From contig CM066922.1 of assembly GCA_033964015.1 (NCBI GenBank), positions 25,724,961 through 25,788,960 of the forward strand: a DNA stretch of 64,000 nucleotides. The letters run 5' to 3'. The stretch comes from Scolanthus callimorphus (lineage: Eukaryota > Cnidaria > Anthozoa > Actiniaria > Edwardsiidae). Below, in pieces: positions 1 through 12,138 of the stretch; the stretch's first letter is position 1, and each line of letters begins with the position of its first letter. The notes under the pieces were generated by a model. The model had not been told where the DNA came from and searched no databases. It saw only the letters and a list, made by a program, of their open reading frames with translations. The translations under genes were made by a program, and so were the position numbers.

Positions 1-46
1 GACCATCATCATTGATCAGAGAACCGAGATCAAAGATTCTTGCCCG

Positions 47-1909
47 ATGCCGCCTGTCGATAATGCTCCCCAATGTCTGCAATTCTCATCCGACGTTAGA
101 CCTGTTTTTGTGTGTCCAGAAGCGTTGACAAAACTTCTGAAGGACAAAGGTGTTATTACAAGTGAGCCAAGTGAAACACCTAGAGCGAATTCCTTCGAGG
201 CTCCTGTTTATCACATCGCGAACGATATGGCACAAGCATCCCTTGATATGGCGGATGGTCTGGTAGAGCAGTTCAACCAGGTGGTGAAAAACCGTATTAG
301 CGTTCTCAAAGCTGCAAAAGACAACAAATTCGCTAGCACAATTGGGAAACTTGGCACGTTTTCTAGTTTTCTTAGTGCTCTTGGTCCAGCATTCAGTATT
401 TTTAGCGGAATTATCAGCATCATTACCACATTCGCCACGCCAAATCCCTTCGACGAGATGGCCAACTATCTGACCCAGGAGTTTGACGAAGTACACAAGG
501 AGCTCACATACATACAAATTGACATTAAAGACTTGAACGAAGTCGTGGAAAGCGGACAAAACGTCGCTGCAATGTCAACTCCAATCCGAAATATCAGATA
601 CGTCCTGAGGGCTTATGAGCCAATGGTGAAGAGTCTCACCCAAGCTCCGGTGTGCGGATTGAAAGGTCTTCTCCAACGCCATGAGGTGGTCGAATTCATG
701 AAGCAATATGAAAAATATGATGTGGATAACAGCCTTAGGGATCTCTACACTGTGGATTTTGGTGGTGTAGCGGAGGCTTCGTCGTTAATGACGGCGTTTA
801 TGCGCGCTTATTGTGGAAAGTCACCTGACAGAGTCAAGATGAGGTTTTATGGATATGCCGGGTCTCTCGCACATTTTGCGTACAGGGGTATTCAGTGCCA
901 CAAACCGAAAAGACAAAGACCAACGAACTGTGAAACCGATGATGCCGAAAGAGAAAAATGGATAAAGATGCTCTGGAAATTCACGCAGAAAGCTGACGTT
1001 CTGATGGAAGCAGTTGATAATCCCGCTCACGGTCTACAACTGCACTTGCAACCAGAACTCGACGAACTGATTAAAAAAGAAGTAGAAATAGAAAACGAAA
1101 AGGCAAAGGCACAAAAGCAAGCACATCAGCAGGAGTTTCCAGGAGTTTTTGATAAAGTATATGATTTCATCATTGCAAAGCTGTATGACAAAAATGATTG
1201 GCCCGAAGGTTGTATAATTAACCTCAGAGATGATAGAGTAGTAATTACTCAGGTAGCGCAGTTGAGACCTAATGTGCGTGTGTATGGGTCGGATTTTAAA
1301 CCTTTCGCCCTGGGTTATACATCCACGGGAGCTGCCTTGGAGAAAACTAAGTTCAAAATTAAACATGTGGGGAGGGGTAACCGTCACGAGTTAGAGACAA
1401 GCTATGACAAATATTATCCTATAATAACCGGTCACGACAGTGCTGGCAAGCCGCAATGCTATTGCCAGGAAGGCCCCAAACTCAAGGAATCCTGCAACGT
1501 GACAGCGCATTTGCTACATCCCAACGTTTTTAAACCAATCAAATGGCCTCCTCAAACATATTTCCCCGACTGGCCCTCAGGTGCATGGCCGTTCAACGAT
1601 CAAATTCTCTATTTCTTGTTCAACCCCACAAGTTATCACCTCGGTACTATCCCAGCGATGGTGCACATGCGCGTCGTTACTCCAATCACGGTTATCAAGA
1701 TGATTCCGACTTACGCTTTTTACAAAGACAAATCGTTTTTGAAGAATTTTTGCTATGAGGCCGACGTGATCGTGGCGTGTTTACATTACAGGAAATACGA
1801 CGAAGGGAGGTTGTACTATATTGAATGTGATGGCCCTGATCCGGGAAACCCCAACCGACCAGGCTATGCCGACGACTGGGAGAAGTTTGTTACATTCATA
1901 GGAGAGTAA
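47..1909 (+). CDS. cephalotoxin-like / rapunzel-like protein, long 3' exon (possibly partial at 5')
   Basis: The frame encodes 620 aa from the ATG at 47, but it is already open from base 2, so upstream exons or a more 5' start are possible. Visible features are a hydrophobic Ala/Gly/Ile/Phe segment at about residues 103-130, followed by an amphipathic helix-rich stretch (about 135-185, FDEV/IDIKDL type), a charged Lys/Glu coiled-coil-like segment near 345-365, and a Cys-containing C-terminal half rich in Tyr, Pro and Trp. The hydrophobic hairpin followed by a helical segment resembles, from memory, the family that includes cuttlefish SE-cephalotoxin, coral skeletal-matrix cephalotoxin-like proteins and vertebrate rapunzel. 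That assignment is from overall pattern only. No signal peptide is visible in this exon. Role (secreted matrix protein, venom component or neither) cannot be decided from the sequence. The stop codon is 29 bases before a MITE. Confidence 0.6.
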   Translation: MPPVDNAPQCLQFSSDVRPVFVCPEALTKLLKDKGVITSEPSETPRANSFEAPVYHIANDMAQASLDMADGLVEQFNQVVKNRISVLKAAKDNKFASTIGKLGTFSSFLSALGPAFSIFSGIISIITTFATPNPFDEMANYLTQEFDEVHKELTYIQIDIKDLNEVVESGQNVAAMSTPIRNIRYVLRAYEPMVKSLTQAPVCGLKGLLQRHEVVEFMKQYEKYDVDNSLRDLYTVDFGGVAEASSLMTAFMRAYCGKSPDRVKMRFYGYAGSLAHFAYRGIQCHKPKRQRPTNCETDDAEREKWIKMLWKFTQKADVLMEAVDNPAHGLQLHLQPELDELIKKEVEIENEKAKAQKQAHQQEFPGVFDKVYDFIIAKLYDKNDWPEGCIINLRDDRVVITQVAQLRPNVRVYGSDFKPFALGYTSTGAALEKTKFKIKHVGRGNRHELETSYDKYYPIITGHDSAGKPQCYCQEGPKLKESCNVTAHLLHPNVFKPIKWPPQTYFPDWPSGAWPFNDQILYFLFNPTSYHLGTIPAMVHMRVVTPITVIKMIPTYAFYKDKSFLKNFCYEADVIVACLHYRKYDEGRLYYIECDGPDPGNPNRPGYADDWEKFVTFIGE

Positions 1910-1937
1910 ATGGAGTCGGAGTTCTCTTCTCTACCGC

Positions 1938-2169
1938 TTAAAGAGCCTCTGTCAGCCTCCATTTTGTCATCCTAGCAACATACCGAGACAGAGAGCATCC
2001 ATTTCCATCGGCTGATTTAGGGGATGTAGTGCAATATTTTCGATTGAATTCGATAAATGAATAATAAAACTTTGTTTTTAGAAGACTATTTCAAGATTTC
2101 TACACGTAATTTGTTGTCTGACATCGACTGAAAACAATTACAAAGGAGTGGCTGACAAGGGCTCTTTAA
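1938..2169. repeat. TTAA-flanked MITE, family A, copy 1
   Basis: A 232-bp element begins TTAAAGAGCCTCTGTCAGCC and ends with the near inverse complement GGCTGACAAGGGCTCTTTAA. TTAA at both ends is the target preference of piggyBac-type transposases. Related copies lie at 42123-42841 and a fragment at 48982-49066. It contains an AATAAA at 2062-2067, the first polyadenylation-type signal I see downstream of the preceding stop codon. Confidence 0.75.
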
Positions 2170-2903
2170 TAGGCATCGGCGATGCATAAATACAGTGGGA
2201 GCCTCAGTTTGATGTTGAAAAAGTTGTGAATACCGGCGAGAAACTGGACGAGAAACCTGGATTTAAATTACTGATGAGGGCTCGTATGAGCCGAAAGTAC
2301 TTTTATTTTTCCAGGTGGGCTATAAGTTGCAGAACATACAGGTGTGGAAAGACCATTTTAGAATGATGAAGAAAATCACCTGTGCCCAAATTCAAAAGTT
2401 ATCTAGTCGACGAGAAACTGATGAAGCTTGAATTGAAGCAATAGACAAACGTTAGAAAACTTTTCGGACTCGTTGGTATTCGCATGTTTATCAACTTCAA
2501 ACCGAGTTCCACACTGTATTTTATGCTCCTCTGATACCCATTCAGCGGTAGAGCAGATAATTTGAAACTCGGTTTGAATTTTTTCTACACAGCAAAATGG
2601 TGACTAAAACCCTTCTTTCTTATCGGAAAAATTTTTTCACCGCATACAGCAGAGGTATAAAAAAAACCTTGCACTGACAAAAAGCCCCCCCCCCCCCCCC
2701 CTCAAAAGTTAAATGGTCGGCCCCTAAAGCCTTGATTTAATTCCCTATTACTATTATATTAGGTCAATTATCACTACTCAGCTTCCATAATTATTGCATT
2801 TTCCGACAAGTATAAATAAATGAGATGCTCGCTCCTACTTGTGTTATTGTTTTAATGAAGTTTAGCTAGAAAATGTTTTATACTCGTTAACGGGTGAATG
2901 GAG
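2170..2903. other. intergenic, no gene seen
   Basis: Only short interrupted reading frames occur here. A run of about 16 C lies near 2686-2701. I see no other recognisable feature. Confidence 0.5.
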
Positions 2904-3896
2904 CACGCCGGGCCTATAAGGATCAAAAATCGCCGGGGTTTGTTGTAACTTTGTGAGTTTTAATCCAATCACTACCAAATTTCACATGTAAATAGTACTC
3001 ATGAAATTAACAAACATAGTATTTTTGGAATTTTCAAATTAACGAATTTTAGAGGGAAAATGACTTCATCAATCTTACACCAAAATTTCAAATCGATCAT
3101 ATGAAATTTTTATGACTTGGATATGAAAGAGCTTATTGAGATAGCCACAAAACCGAAAAGATTTTTGAAATATCTCATTCCCTTGGGAAGTTATGAATAT
3201 TTTAAGTTTGCAAAGTCCGCCATTTTGTTTTTTAGACAAAATGGCAGCCATTGGCAGCCGGTACAAAATTGCAGGGCTTGTTCTAACTTGGTGAGTTTTA
3301 GTCCAATCACTTCTAAATTTCACATGCAAATAGTACTCATGAAATCAACAAACGCTGTCATTTTAGAATTTTCAAATTAACGAATTTTGGCGGGAAAATG
3401 ACGTCATCAATCTTAAACCAAAATTTCAAATCCATCATATGAAATTTTTGAGAATCGGGTATGAAAGAGCTCATTGAGATAGCCACAAAACCGAAAAGAT
3501 TTTTGAAATATCTCATCCCGTTAAGAAGTTATGGATATTTTAAATTTGTATTTCCACAGAGCGCTGACCAAAACAAAATGGCGGACATTGCAAACTTAAA
3601 TACTCATAACTTCTCAAGGGGAAGAGATATTTCAATAATCTTTTCGGTTTTGTGGCTATCTCAATGAGCTCTTTCATATCCATGTCATAAAAAGTTCATA
3701 TGATTGATTTGCAATTTTGGTGTAAGATTGATGACGTCATTTTCCCGCCAAAATTCGTTAATTTGAAAATTCTAAAATGACAGTGTTTGTTGATTTTATG
3801 AGTACTATTTGCATGTGAAATTTGGTAGTGATTGGATTAAAACTCACAGAGTTAGAACAAACCCCGGCGATTTTTGATCCTTATAGGCCCGGCGTG
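2904..3896. repeat. foldback inverted-repeat element, about 990 bp
   Basis: The left end (CACGCCGGGCCTATAAGG) recurs as its inverse complement at the right end (3879-3896). The inverted similarity continues inward for more than 150 bp, for example the 'aatcactaccaaatttcacatg' type segment on both sides. Internal blocks at about 3115-3260 and 3455-3600 are additional direct and inverted copies. No transposase frame is present, so this is a non-autonomous foldback element. Flanks share GAG or TGGAG, a possible short target duplication. Confidence 0.75.
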
Positions 3897-4383
3897 GAGT
3901 ATAATCATGTTTTCCTTTGCAGTCATTTTCATTTTTTGCCTTTTACCTACACTTATGTATTGTGGTTTCTTTATAATATCCTTATTTCTTCCTAAATTTA
4001 ACTGAATGATAGATAAGAGTGATAATATGCGAGTGGGTTTCTACTAATAAAATATATCCCTACAACCATTTTAAAAAACGCTCAGGTCATGGATTCTGCC
4101 CTTCATAAAACTGATGGAACGCCGTCTGCAGCTCAGCACCACTATAGTGAAAGCTGTTTTTTTGGATAAAGGTTTTGACAAGGTCTTGTAGCTCTATTAC
4201 AAATATCAAATATGGTTCTTCAAGCCAGGAAAAGCACCCCCCCCCCCCCCCCACCACCACCTTTGGAGCATACAATTATACAATTTCTCGCTCACGCCCA
4301 AGCGCATCCAAGTATGTACAAAACAAGGGGAACAGTCGCAAATGAATCACCACACATGATTTGAATTGGGTGGTAACAAGCCC

Positions 4384-4795
4384 GGGGGGGGGGGGGACTC
4401 CCCATATTTTCAGACGGGGGTGCTCGTCCTATCCCTTAGGGACAATTGACAGACGTGCTATCTCTTAGGGGTGTTTAAAATCAGACCTATCCCTAAGGGG
4501 AGTCTCAGACCAATCCTTGCCCAGAAATATATTGGTTCTGACACCAGAACCGATATTTACAAAGGAAACTTGGTTGAAAACCCTAAAAGACCTAAAATTT
4601 CGCTTTTATTTGTTTTGACCTGCCAAATTTGCTATCTTTTAGGGGTAAATTCGGCGGTCGCCATGCCAAATTTGCTTTCTTTTAGGGGTAAATTTGCTGT
4701 TTGTCACACCCATTTTGCTATCCCTTAGGGTTAAAATCAATTTTCCCGACGAGCACCCCCGTCTAAAATATTGGGAGTCCCCCCCCCCCCCCCCC
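4384..4795. repeat. G/C-capped inverted-repeat element, copy 1
   Basis: The element opens with a 13-G run then ACTCCCCATATTTTCAGACG and closes with the inverse (GTCTAAAATATTGGGAGT then about 16 C). Inside are multiple degenerate copies of 'tatcttttaggggtaaa'. Related copies are at 31256-31496 and 31497-31866. Non-autonomous; no coding capacity. Confidence 0.75.
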
Positions 4796-7700
4796 TGGGT
4801 AACAAGACGTATTTAGTCGATTTTGTCTGGATTGAGAATAGGACTTCCGCTGAACTGAATGTAATGACCTTGGCTGTGCATTACTTCCTCGATGACCACT
4901 CTGCCGGTTTGACCATGTCTTGAGTTGGGATTTAAAATTTGGGCGAGGGCTCTTTTGAAACGTTCTATCTTACTCCTTGCTCTCAAATCAGCCAATCAGA
5001 ACGATGTTTGTTGCATCGCCGGACTAGAGTTCCAAATGCGAGATTCCAAAAATATTGTAATTGAGCATAGAAACGTTTCAATCTCCTCAGAAAATATTGT
5101 CTTATGTCAAATATGTTCTTTTTCTGGTACGATGAAATGCGAAAATGTGAGATCAGCTGTCATGAAATCGTGCAAATATGCGGAGGTTTGCGCTTCTGAA
5201 AAAGATTAAATTAGAGAAATCCGAAGCTGAACTTTTGCTCTGGCTTTTGAAAAAAACTTCCTTTCTAGTAGATACGTCAAACATACACTATTCAATGGAG
5301 CTTTGTGGGCGGAATGCAAATCACCTTGAGGAGCAAATGAAAGAGAAATGCCGGGCCGTCTCGCCCGCACTTTTCTCCTCCCTTTCCTTACTAATAGGCA
5401 GAATCGGGTTAAAGATGTTTACATCTTGTTGCCACCCAATTCAGATCACCTGACGATTAAAGGGGCTGTGTCGACCCGGCTGTGTCACGGTTGTTTCAAC
5501 AAAATTTTATAAAATAAGACCAGTGATCTACATAAACAACTCAGAATCCTACATTATACTATTATTTAGTGTTATAAAGACAAAAGGAACTGAAACTTGC
5601 ATTATATAGGCCTCATTTTCCATAAGTTTATAGCTTTCGCTATCAAATTTCCAAGTTTGAAAACTGTTCAGCCTGAACCGGCAATCAAAAATGTCATTTT
5701 GTAATCCAATTCCATCCGCTCGGTAACACACGAAAATACTCCAAATGTGTGCTCATCTAGCAGTTGAAAGGTTATTTAACAAACCTAATGATTATTTTGC
5801 TCATTTCGTTTGAATTTGTTAATAGACCTTTTTCCAAAGTGGCCGCCGAAAATTAAAATCGATTTTTGTTTAAAATGAACACCAGCACTAGAACACACAT
5901 CATCACTTTAGTAAAACTACAAAATTTCGCTGCATTATATAACTAGAAATATCTGAAAGATATGTGAATGCTCGGAGTTATGGCAGTAAAATCAGACAAT
6001 GAGGTATCGTTGAAATGTTGTAGACTGTAAAAGTGCAGTTTCTTTAGCCGGAAATGCTTTTTTTTTCTACAAATATTGAATTTCTCTGCGGCGCCTAGAT
6101 CTAGTTCAGAACGGTTTGGTTGACAGCTGTAAGAGCTGGGTTCGTTGTAAGCTAAATAGAATATGACGGTTGCTCACTTGCTCAGCTAAGTTATCGGTCT
6201 CACAAATTTACGGGCATCACTTTGAGTGGTCTCGAGAGGTTTGGATAAAAGCTAAATCTTACATTGACTAGGTGTAGCTCCCGCTAAGTGCCAACGTCAG
6301 CATGAACAGAAATGTTGCAAAGTATCTCAAAGTAAGACTTCAATATTTCTTGACCTACTTGACCTACTATGGAACTAGCGCTAACACAAATTGTGAACCT
6401 TGTAGTCTAGGAGCAGATCTTGAAAAGAGGCCTAGAAAGTGGTTTTCGTAGCACCCATCGCGCAGACTCGGGAAAGTAGCATAGAATGATAGGTTTATGT
6501 ATAAGGTTTCATTTAGGCCTGGTGTTACAAATGAGCCCATGGGACAACATTCCGATTTCGGACACTTTGTTAGAAGATGCTCACATGTTCTTTGTAAAAT
6601 TATAAATAATTTAGAGCCTGTAAAATTCAAAATTTTATCAAGAAACACATTAAACTCTGCATACGTGCAGAAATAAATGCGTTTCAAATGGTTAGATGCA
6701 AATTTATGCCTTAATTTCCGTACGTACTGTAAAAATGAAGGTTAAAGGGATGTCTCTGACGGCGGCCATTTTGAACTTTTGTTATTCATGAGTTTCCTTT
6801 GTTATTCATGAGTTCTGAATTCTGGAAAGTCAAGAATGACATAGACTGTACAGCTTTCCCGGCCTAATGTATATAGTTTTAATGGTCTGGTATCTCTTCA
6901 CTGACTTTGTTTGAATCATTTAACTAGGTAATTTTGAATAAAGAAAAATGGTTTTTGTATTTTCTTATAGCAGTAAAATGTCCACATAAGTGTTCAATGC
7001 ATTGGAGGGATATTTTTTGCCAACGCACACATTTAGGCATGCTGTACTTGTAGCGCTACAGCCTATATCTATGTCTTCAGGAGAGGAGGCACAACTCATT
7101 TGAATAACAAAGAACTAATATGGCTGCCAACTTCTAATTTCTATTTCTGACGTTAGAGTGGGCATTAAGGGCAGATTTACAGCTAGGAATTTAAAGTGTG
7201 TGATTTCTTACAATGATACAAATTTTGGATACATTTTGTTTGGTTTAGAGGCGTATAAGTTCGCAATTTTTTTCAAAGGACATGTGAACAGCAGGGGAAC
7301 AAAATGCCAAATATCGGGGTGTTGTCCCACAAGCCAATCTGTCACAGCTGTTTCTGACTAATCATAGAGTTTGAGCATGCGCATCAAATACCCTCCTTCC
7401 AGACCAACTTTCGGCCGAGTGCGTTCGGTCTTCCTGTGGTAGCAAGAAGAAGGCCTGGCGTTTAACAAGGAAAATCGTGGCATTCGCGCGTTCGATTTCA
7501 GTTCGAACGGGTTTTGGATGTTGTCAGAGAATTAATCTCACTGTTCGATATGATTTTGTCCTATATTTCTAATGTTAAGGCAATATTTTGTCTTCTCCAT
7601 GTACTGGTGTCGATTTCAGCTAGTTCCAAAAGTTGAATTTTCGACAACAAACTGTGAGAATCCTGAAGTTTTCCCAACAACCTCGCCAACTGTTCTGGAA

Positions 7701-9437
7701 TCTTCAATCTTTCTCCGAGAGATACCGACCAACTTATCCGTGATACGCCGACAGAATTTTCTGCAGGTAATTTTTGAAACTACTGTACTTTACATATGCC
7801 AATTCAGTATTATCTTCTTGCAAATTTCATGTCATTTAACTTGTTTGTTGTTCCAAACTTCTATCTACAATTTTGTCCTCTGGTCACGCTTTGTTGTGCT
7901 GTGGCTTAAGTTATTCTTGTATTTTCAGTTTTTCGGAAGTTTAGCTTATTCGCTTATCTTCAAAATTGGAGTTATTGAATGCTTGCAGTGCTTCCATCCT
8001 GATTGTCTTGACTTAGAATTTTTGTAGCAACTTAACCAATTTTAGGGGAAGCTGTGAGAGTATTTCTGAGATAAAATGAATTTTAGAATTGTCATGAAAG
8101 TTTATAATTCATTTACAATTGTTTACAGTAATATGGTAGCCAAATCCAAGACCAGACTAATGTGATCTGTCATATGGTGCAACTTGGGAAATAATTTTTC
8201 TTCTGGCATCTATTTTTGGTATGTAGCCATTAATGTCAATGCAAGTTTCTAGAATTTTTCTTTTCATATTGTGGGGGAATTTCCACAGATTAAGGCTCCA
8301 ATTAATTCCCAAGTATTTGTAGTAGGTTAGTGTGGGATTCCCAAGTATTTGTAGTAGGTTAGTGTGTTATGATGCATTGAGGGTACAGTGTGGACTATTA
8401 CAGGACTACTTTTCTGCAAAGAAACTCGAGCAGTCGATGAACAGTCTGAGTTTGATCTTGCAGACAAAGTGGATTGTTTTCTGGGGGTATCATTATTTTA
8501 CTGCTATATGAATATGCATGCTGGATGTGATGATAAGGTTAAGCAGGGTCTGAGTTTACATTTACAAATTTATTTGAAAACAAAATTAATTGAATGGAAA
8601 TTTGCCTGTTTTTTAAGTACCCAATATCAGAAAGTCTCTGTAATAGAGCATATTCCAGATGGCTGTTAGAACTCACAATAAGTATGCAGTCAATCATATA
8701 AATATTTGTTTAAAATTGGATTTAGTTTCACTACTGCATCACATGAAATCAGCTCTACACCTGTATGTACTATAATGTACTGACTCATTGTATGCTTCCT
8801 TCTAGGTTGCTCGAGCTGTCAGCTACATCCTGCTTCTGCTGATTAAATTGGGCCAGGGACAATATTGGTGGAGATAGCAAACCTTTGTAGACTTTCATAG
8901 ATAGTGAATACAAACATAATGCCTGCTGCATTTGGATGGGGTTGGGCGACATTGAAACTTTCATGGGCCCAATCCTTTTGCCACCCAGCTTTATTTAAAT
9001 GTTGTTTTTAGAAATGGTTCTATAGTGCCATGGCAAGTTATCTAGCCTGAATCAAACATAAATTGTATGTGTGAGCTAGCTTCTTTTACAGTAAATATAT
9101 CAAGTCATTATGCTTTATTTATATCACTTTATTGTGAGACTAAGGCCACACATGGGCATATTATATTACCCGTATCAGCCTTCGAAGGAGTGAACGAACA
9201 AAACAGACACCCCTCTCTAAAATCCTGGATTTGCCTCTGTACTGTTTACAGTACTTTACACACAATCATTGTAATACTGTAGAGACATAAGCACTTCTAG
9301 CCAGGAGGACATACACATTGTAACCCACTGGGATTGGAATCAAGGGGCAATTTTCAATCACTTTGTAATTACTCTTATAGGTTTTATTTGAATTGGGGTA
9401 ATCACTTTGTGATTGGTTTCACTAAAAGTCATATGAA
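4796..9437. other. intergenic, no gene seen
   Basis: Frames up to about 150 codons occur (for example near 7572-8027) but have no recognisable domain or splice context. The segment 5400-5460 contains a fragment (gatgtttacatcttgttgcc) shared with elements near 28400 and 51650. The left arm of the long inverted pair 5821/11875 lies here. An exact 21-base duplication occurs near 8338-8361. Confidence 0.45.
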
Positions 9438-9638
9438 ATAGACCTCCTCGGCTTGGGCATAATGGTGTCCCATTTCAGATTACTACGTCGCATTCATTTG
9501 AATAATCTTTCTTTGTCTGGGCTGCTTCCATATTCATATATCCTATGGTGCGCAGCAGAAAAACAAAGAAAGAATACTCATGGGAATGCCACATGATCTG
9601 AAATGGGCAAAACAAACAGGCAAGCCAAGGAGGTCTAT
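9438..9638. repeat. MITE family B (AGACCTCCTCGGCTTGG), copy 1
   Basis: A 200-bp palindromic element bounded by TAGACCTCCTCGGCTTGG and its inverse. The inner part is also inverted (gaaagaatactcatgggaat and its complement). Two further copies with the same ends and length lie at 11939-12138 and 44847-45042. No coding capacity. Confidence 0.8.
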
Positions 9639-10120
9639 TCACTCCAACATGTACCATTTGCATTTCATGGGCATCTAAAACGTATAGATAATTGTGGGAA
9701 GTTCATCAAAGAATGCATATGGTGTACGTTATATTTCACTCTCATTATCTTGTGCTTTCTATGCACCATTGGTACTTGATACTAGGGTACCATAGCTGCT
9801 GAGCCTAAAATGTACACCATATGTATTGACTGTAACACGGTAGAGTCCTACATCTAAGCCCTAGGCTTAGCCATAGGGGCTACAGTGGGAGTTCTAACAT
9901 TGACAGGAAAAAGTATACCATGTTTAAGTAATAACAATATTTACACAGCATTTTGATTATGGCTGTCATGAATTTTTTTCAGAAACTTGAAATGCCTAAG
10001 CACATTAATCCCAATAGTATAATTACAACTGAAGGGGTTCTTAATGTAACCAGGGAGGGTTTGATAGGTTTAGCTCATAACTTGGAGGGAATTGTAGGAA
10101 ATTTTGCTTACAGCCAGGAG

Positions 10121-10383
10121 GGCATACGCATTTTTCATGGGGGGGGGGGGGGGGGCATAAGTAAAAATGCACCACTTGAAAATTTTCATCCAATGTTTTC
10201 ACTATAATCACAAGGAAAATATAATATTCTAGATCTCCTCTGATTTTCACATGGCGTTTTAATTGAGCTCTCCTCCTGTTACGGTAGTGATTCCTATAGA
10301 TGTCTTTCCCTCAAATTTGTCTTTAACAAGTACTGGGGGGCGCATTTTTCATGGGGGGGGGGGGGTAAGTAAAAATGCACCAG
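10121..10383. repeat. two direct copies of a G-run repeat
   Basis: The block 'gcatttttcatg' + long G run + 'taagtaaaaatgcacca' occurs at about 10127-10174 and again at 10340-10383. Each copy is itself nearly palindromic around the G run (gcatttttcat / taaaaatgc). Confidence 0.6.
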
Positions 10384-11657
10384 GGATTAAGGGGCAGAAT
10401 GTGGAATGTATAGACAATCTCTCAATGAAATATAAGTTGACTATCAATCATCCATATTTCATTTAACTCGCTGAGATATTCGGTGCATCTGTGACGCAGA
10501 TGGCTCGGTTGATTTCCGCACAAGCGACACTACGCATGTAATAAAGTGGCGTGTTGTTCTATGAAGGCGCTGCATCGTAAGAAAGAAAAAAATTATTTTA
10601 GGAAATCCAGTCGGCGTATCATAAATTTTTCAGCTCGCATGTATCCACAAAAGCCTAAATTATATTCTCGATATTAGCGTTGTTTTGAGAAAACTTCAGA
10701 ACTTCCGAAGGAGCTTGCTTTTTTCTTCCTTGATCAATAGCGCTAAATAGTAACGCGAAATTCTGCGCTCCAAACAAAGTGCGTTCATAATAGTTTCTTT
10801 TGTCATTATCTGGTCATGTATTTTGCCCATATGAAAGTTTAAAGACTTCCCTCACTGGAGCAATAAAAGAAAATACGAGAAAACAGCGTGAAATATTTTT
10901 TTACTTGCCTTTAAGTGTCAGCTTCCCGCAAGTCACAAATCAAAACTCCCGCCATCTTGAAAGCTTCTGTGCAATGCCGCTGGTTATTTGATCCCTCAAA
11001 TGCTACGCATGCTCAGACTCTAATAACGAAAATCCCGGTCCCGAAACAGCTGTGCTGTGCGATACGGATCAAATTGAACCTTAGGCATGTACCTATCTTT
11101 CTATGTTATTTTCCTGGGTCTGCGCGTTGGGTGCTACGACGCGATTTTTTTCCAGTAGCTGCTCCTAGACTATTGTCCTTTTATAATTTTCACAATTTTC
11201 ACTTGTTTGCTTGACCAACTGAAAACCCGCGAGCCTAATGAACACCCTAGCTGAATTCTGATAAACATTGCTCGACCGTAATTAAAACTACGTGTCAGTT
11301 ATCGAAAACGCGAACCTAGGTCAAATGTCATTTGAAGAACGTCAAGAATGCATATGGACATGAACATTGCTACCGGGACATGAAAATTGTCTATACTAAC
11401 ATCTCGCGCATGTACGGCGCATATATTGACCGCTGACCTCGCTTTTGAGAGGGGGTAGATGATTTTGTGGAAATGAAAAAGACATGAAAAATCACCTCAC
11501 GCATGTAACGGCAAGAATAGACTTGCTCTCCGCTCGCTAAGCTCGCTCCGAGCAATAATAATAATAATAATAATAGAATTTCTATAGCGCTTAATTATAA
11601 AAAAATACTTCTTTCGAGAAAACGAAAGTTAAAAATGTAAATATTTACAGGCGTTTG

Positions 11658-11692
11658 TATGACTGGGGGTATGCGTCATACCCCCAGTCATA
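11658..11692. repeat. perfect 16-bp hairpin
   Basis: The left arm TATGACTGGGGGTATG (11658-11673) and its exact inverse complement (11677-11692) are separated by CGT. It has no poly-T tract and no adjacent gene, so a transcription-terminator role is not supported. Confidence 0.7.
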
Positions 11693-11938
11693 GAAATCTC
11701 TGTAAAATTTTCAATTTTCAGACCCTGCTTTCTCAGCCTATATAGCGTTTGGCATAAACGAAAATTTAAGGTATACTAATGTGATGATACTTTTTCTAGT
11801 GCCAGTATTTGATTTTCAGTCAGTTTAATTTTAAGACGTGTGAATTTGCGGCGGCCATTTTGGAAAAAGGTCTATTGTGTACATACGTGTAAAATTGTAT
11901 AATTGTATCCTCCCAAAGGAATCATCGCATAATGTAAA

Positions 11939-12138
11939 TAGACCTCCTCGGCTTGGTTTTCCCATTCCAGATCACACGGCATTAATTCATTTCAATATTC
12001 ATTCTTTGTTTGGGATGCTTCCATATTCATATATCCTTCGGTGCGTAGCAGGAAAAGAAAGAAAGAATACTCAGGCGAATGTCACACACGGCGTGATCGG
12101 AAATGGGAAAACATTACACCCAAGCCGAGGAGGTCTAT
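11939..12138. repeat. MITE family B, copy 2
   Basis: Same terminal TAGACCTCCTCGGCTTGG motif and its inverse, and the same 200-bp length, as the copy at 9438. It lies about 60 bases after the right arm of the 6-kb inverted pair. Confidence 0.8.

Larger units (their letters stand above)
5821..11875. repeat. inverted repeat pair about 6 kb apart
   Basis: AATAGACCTTTTTCCAAAGT at 5821 reappears inverted at the right (ACTT-to-T changes aside, GGAAAAAGGTCTATT ending at 11875). The similarity continues for roughly 110 bases on each side, for example 'accagcactagaacacacat' against the inverse of about 11790-11810. It is either the ends of one 6-kb element or two solo elements in opposite orientation. 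I see no transposase between the arms. Confidence 0.45.

Noticed and set aside
7572..8027. 151-codon plus-strand frame
   Set aside because: Hydrophobic low-complexity translation of AT-rich DNA without a domain, good start context or splice partners.
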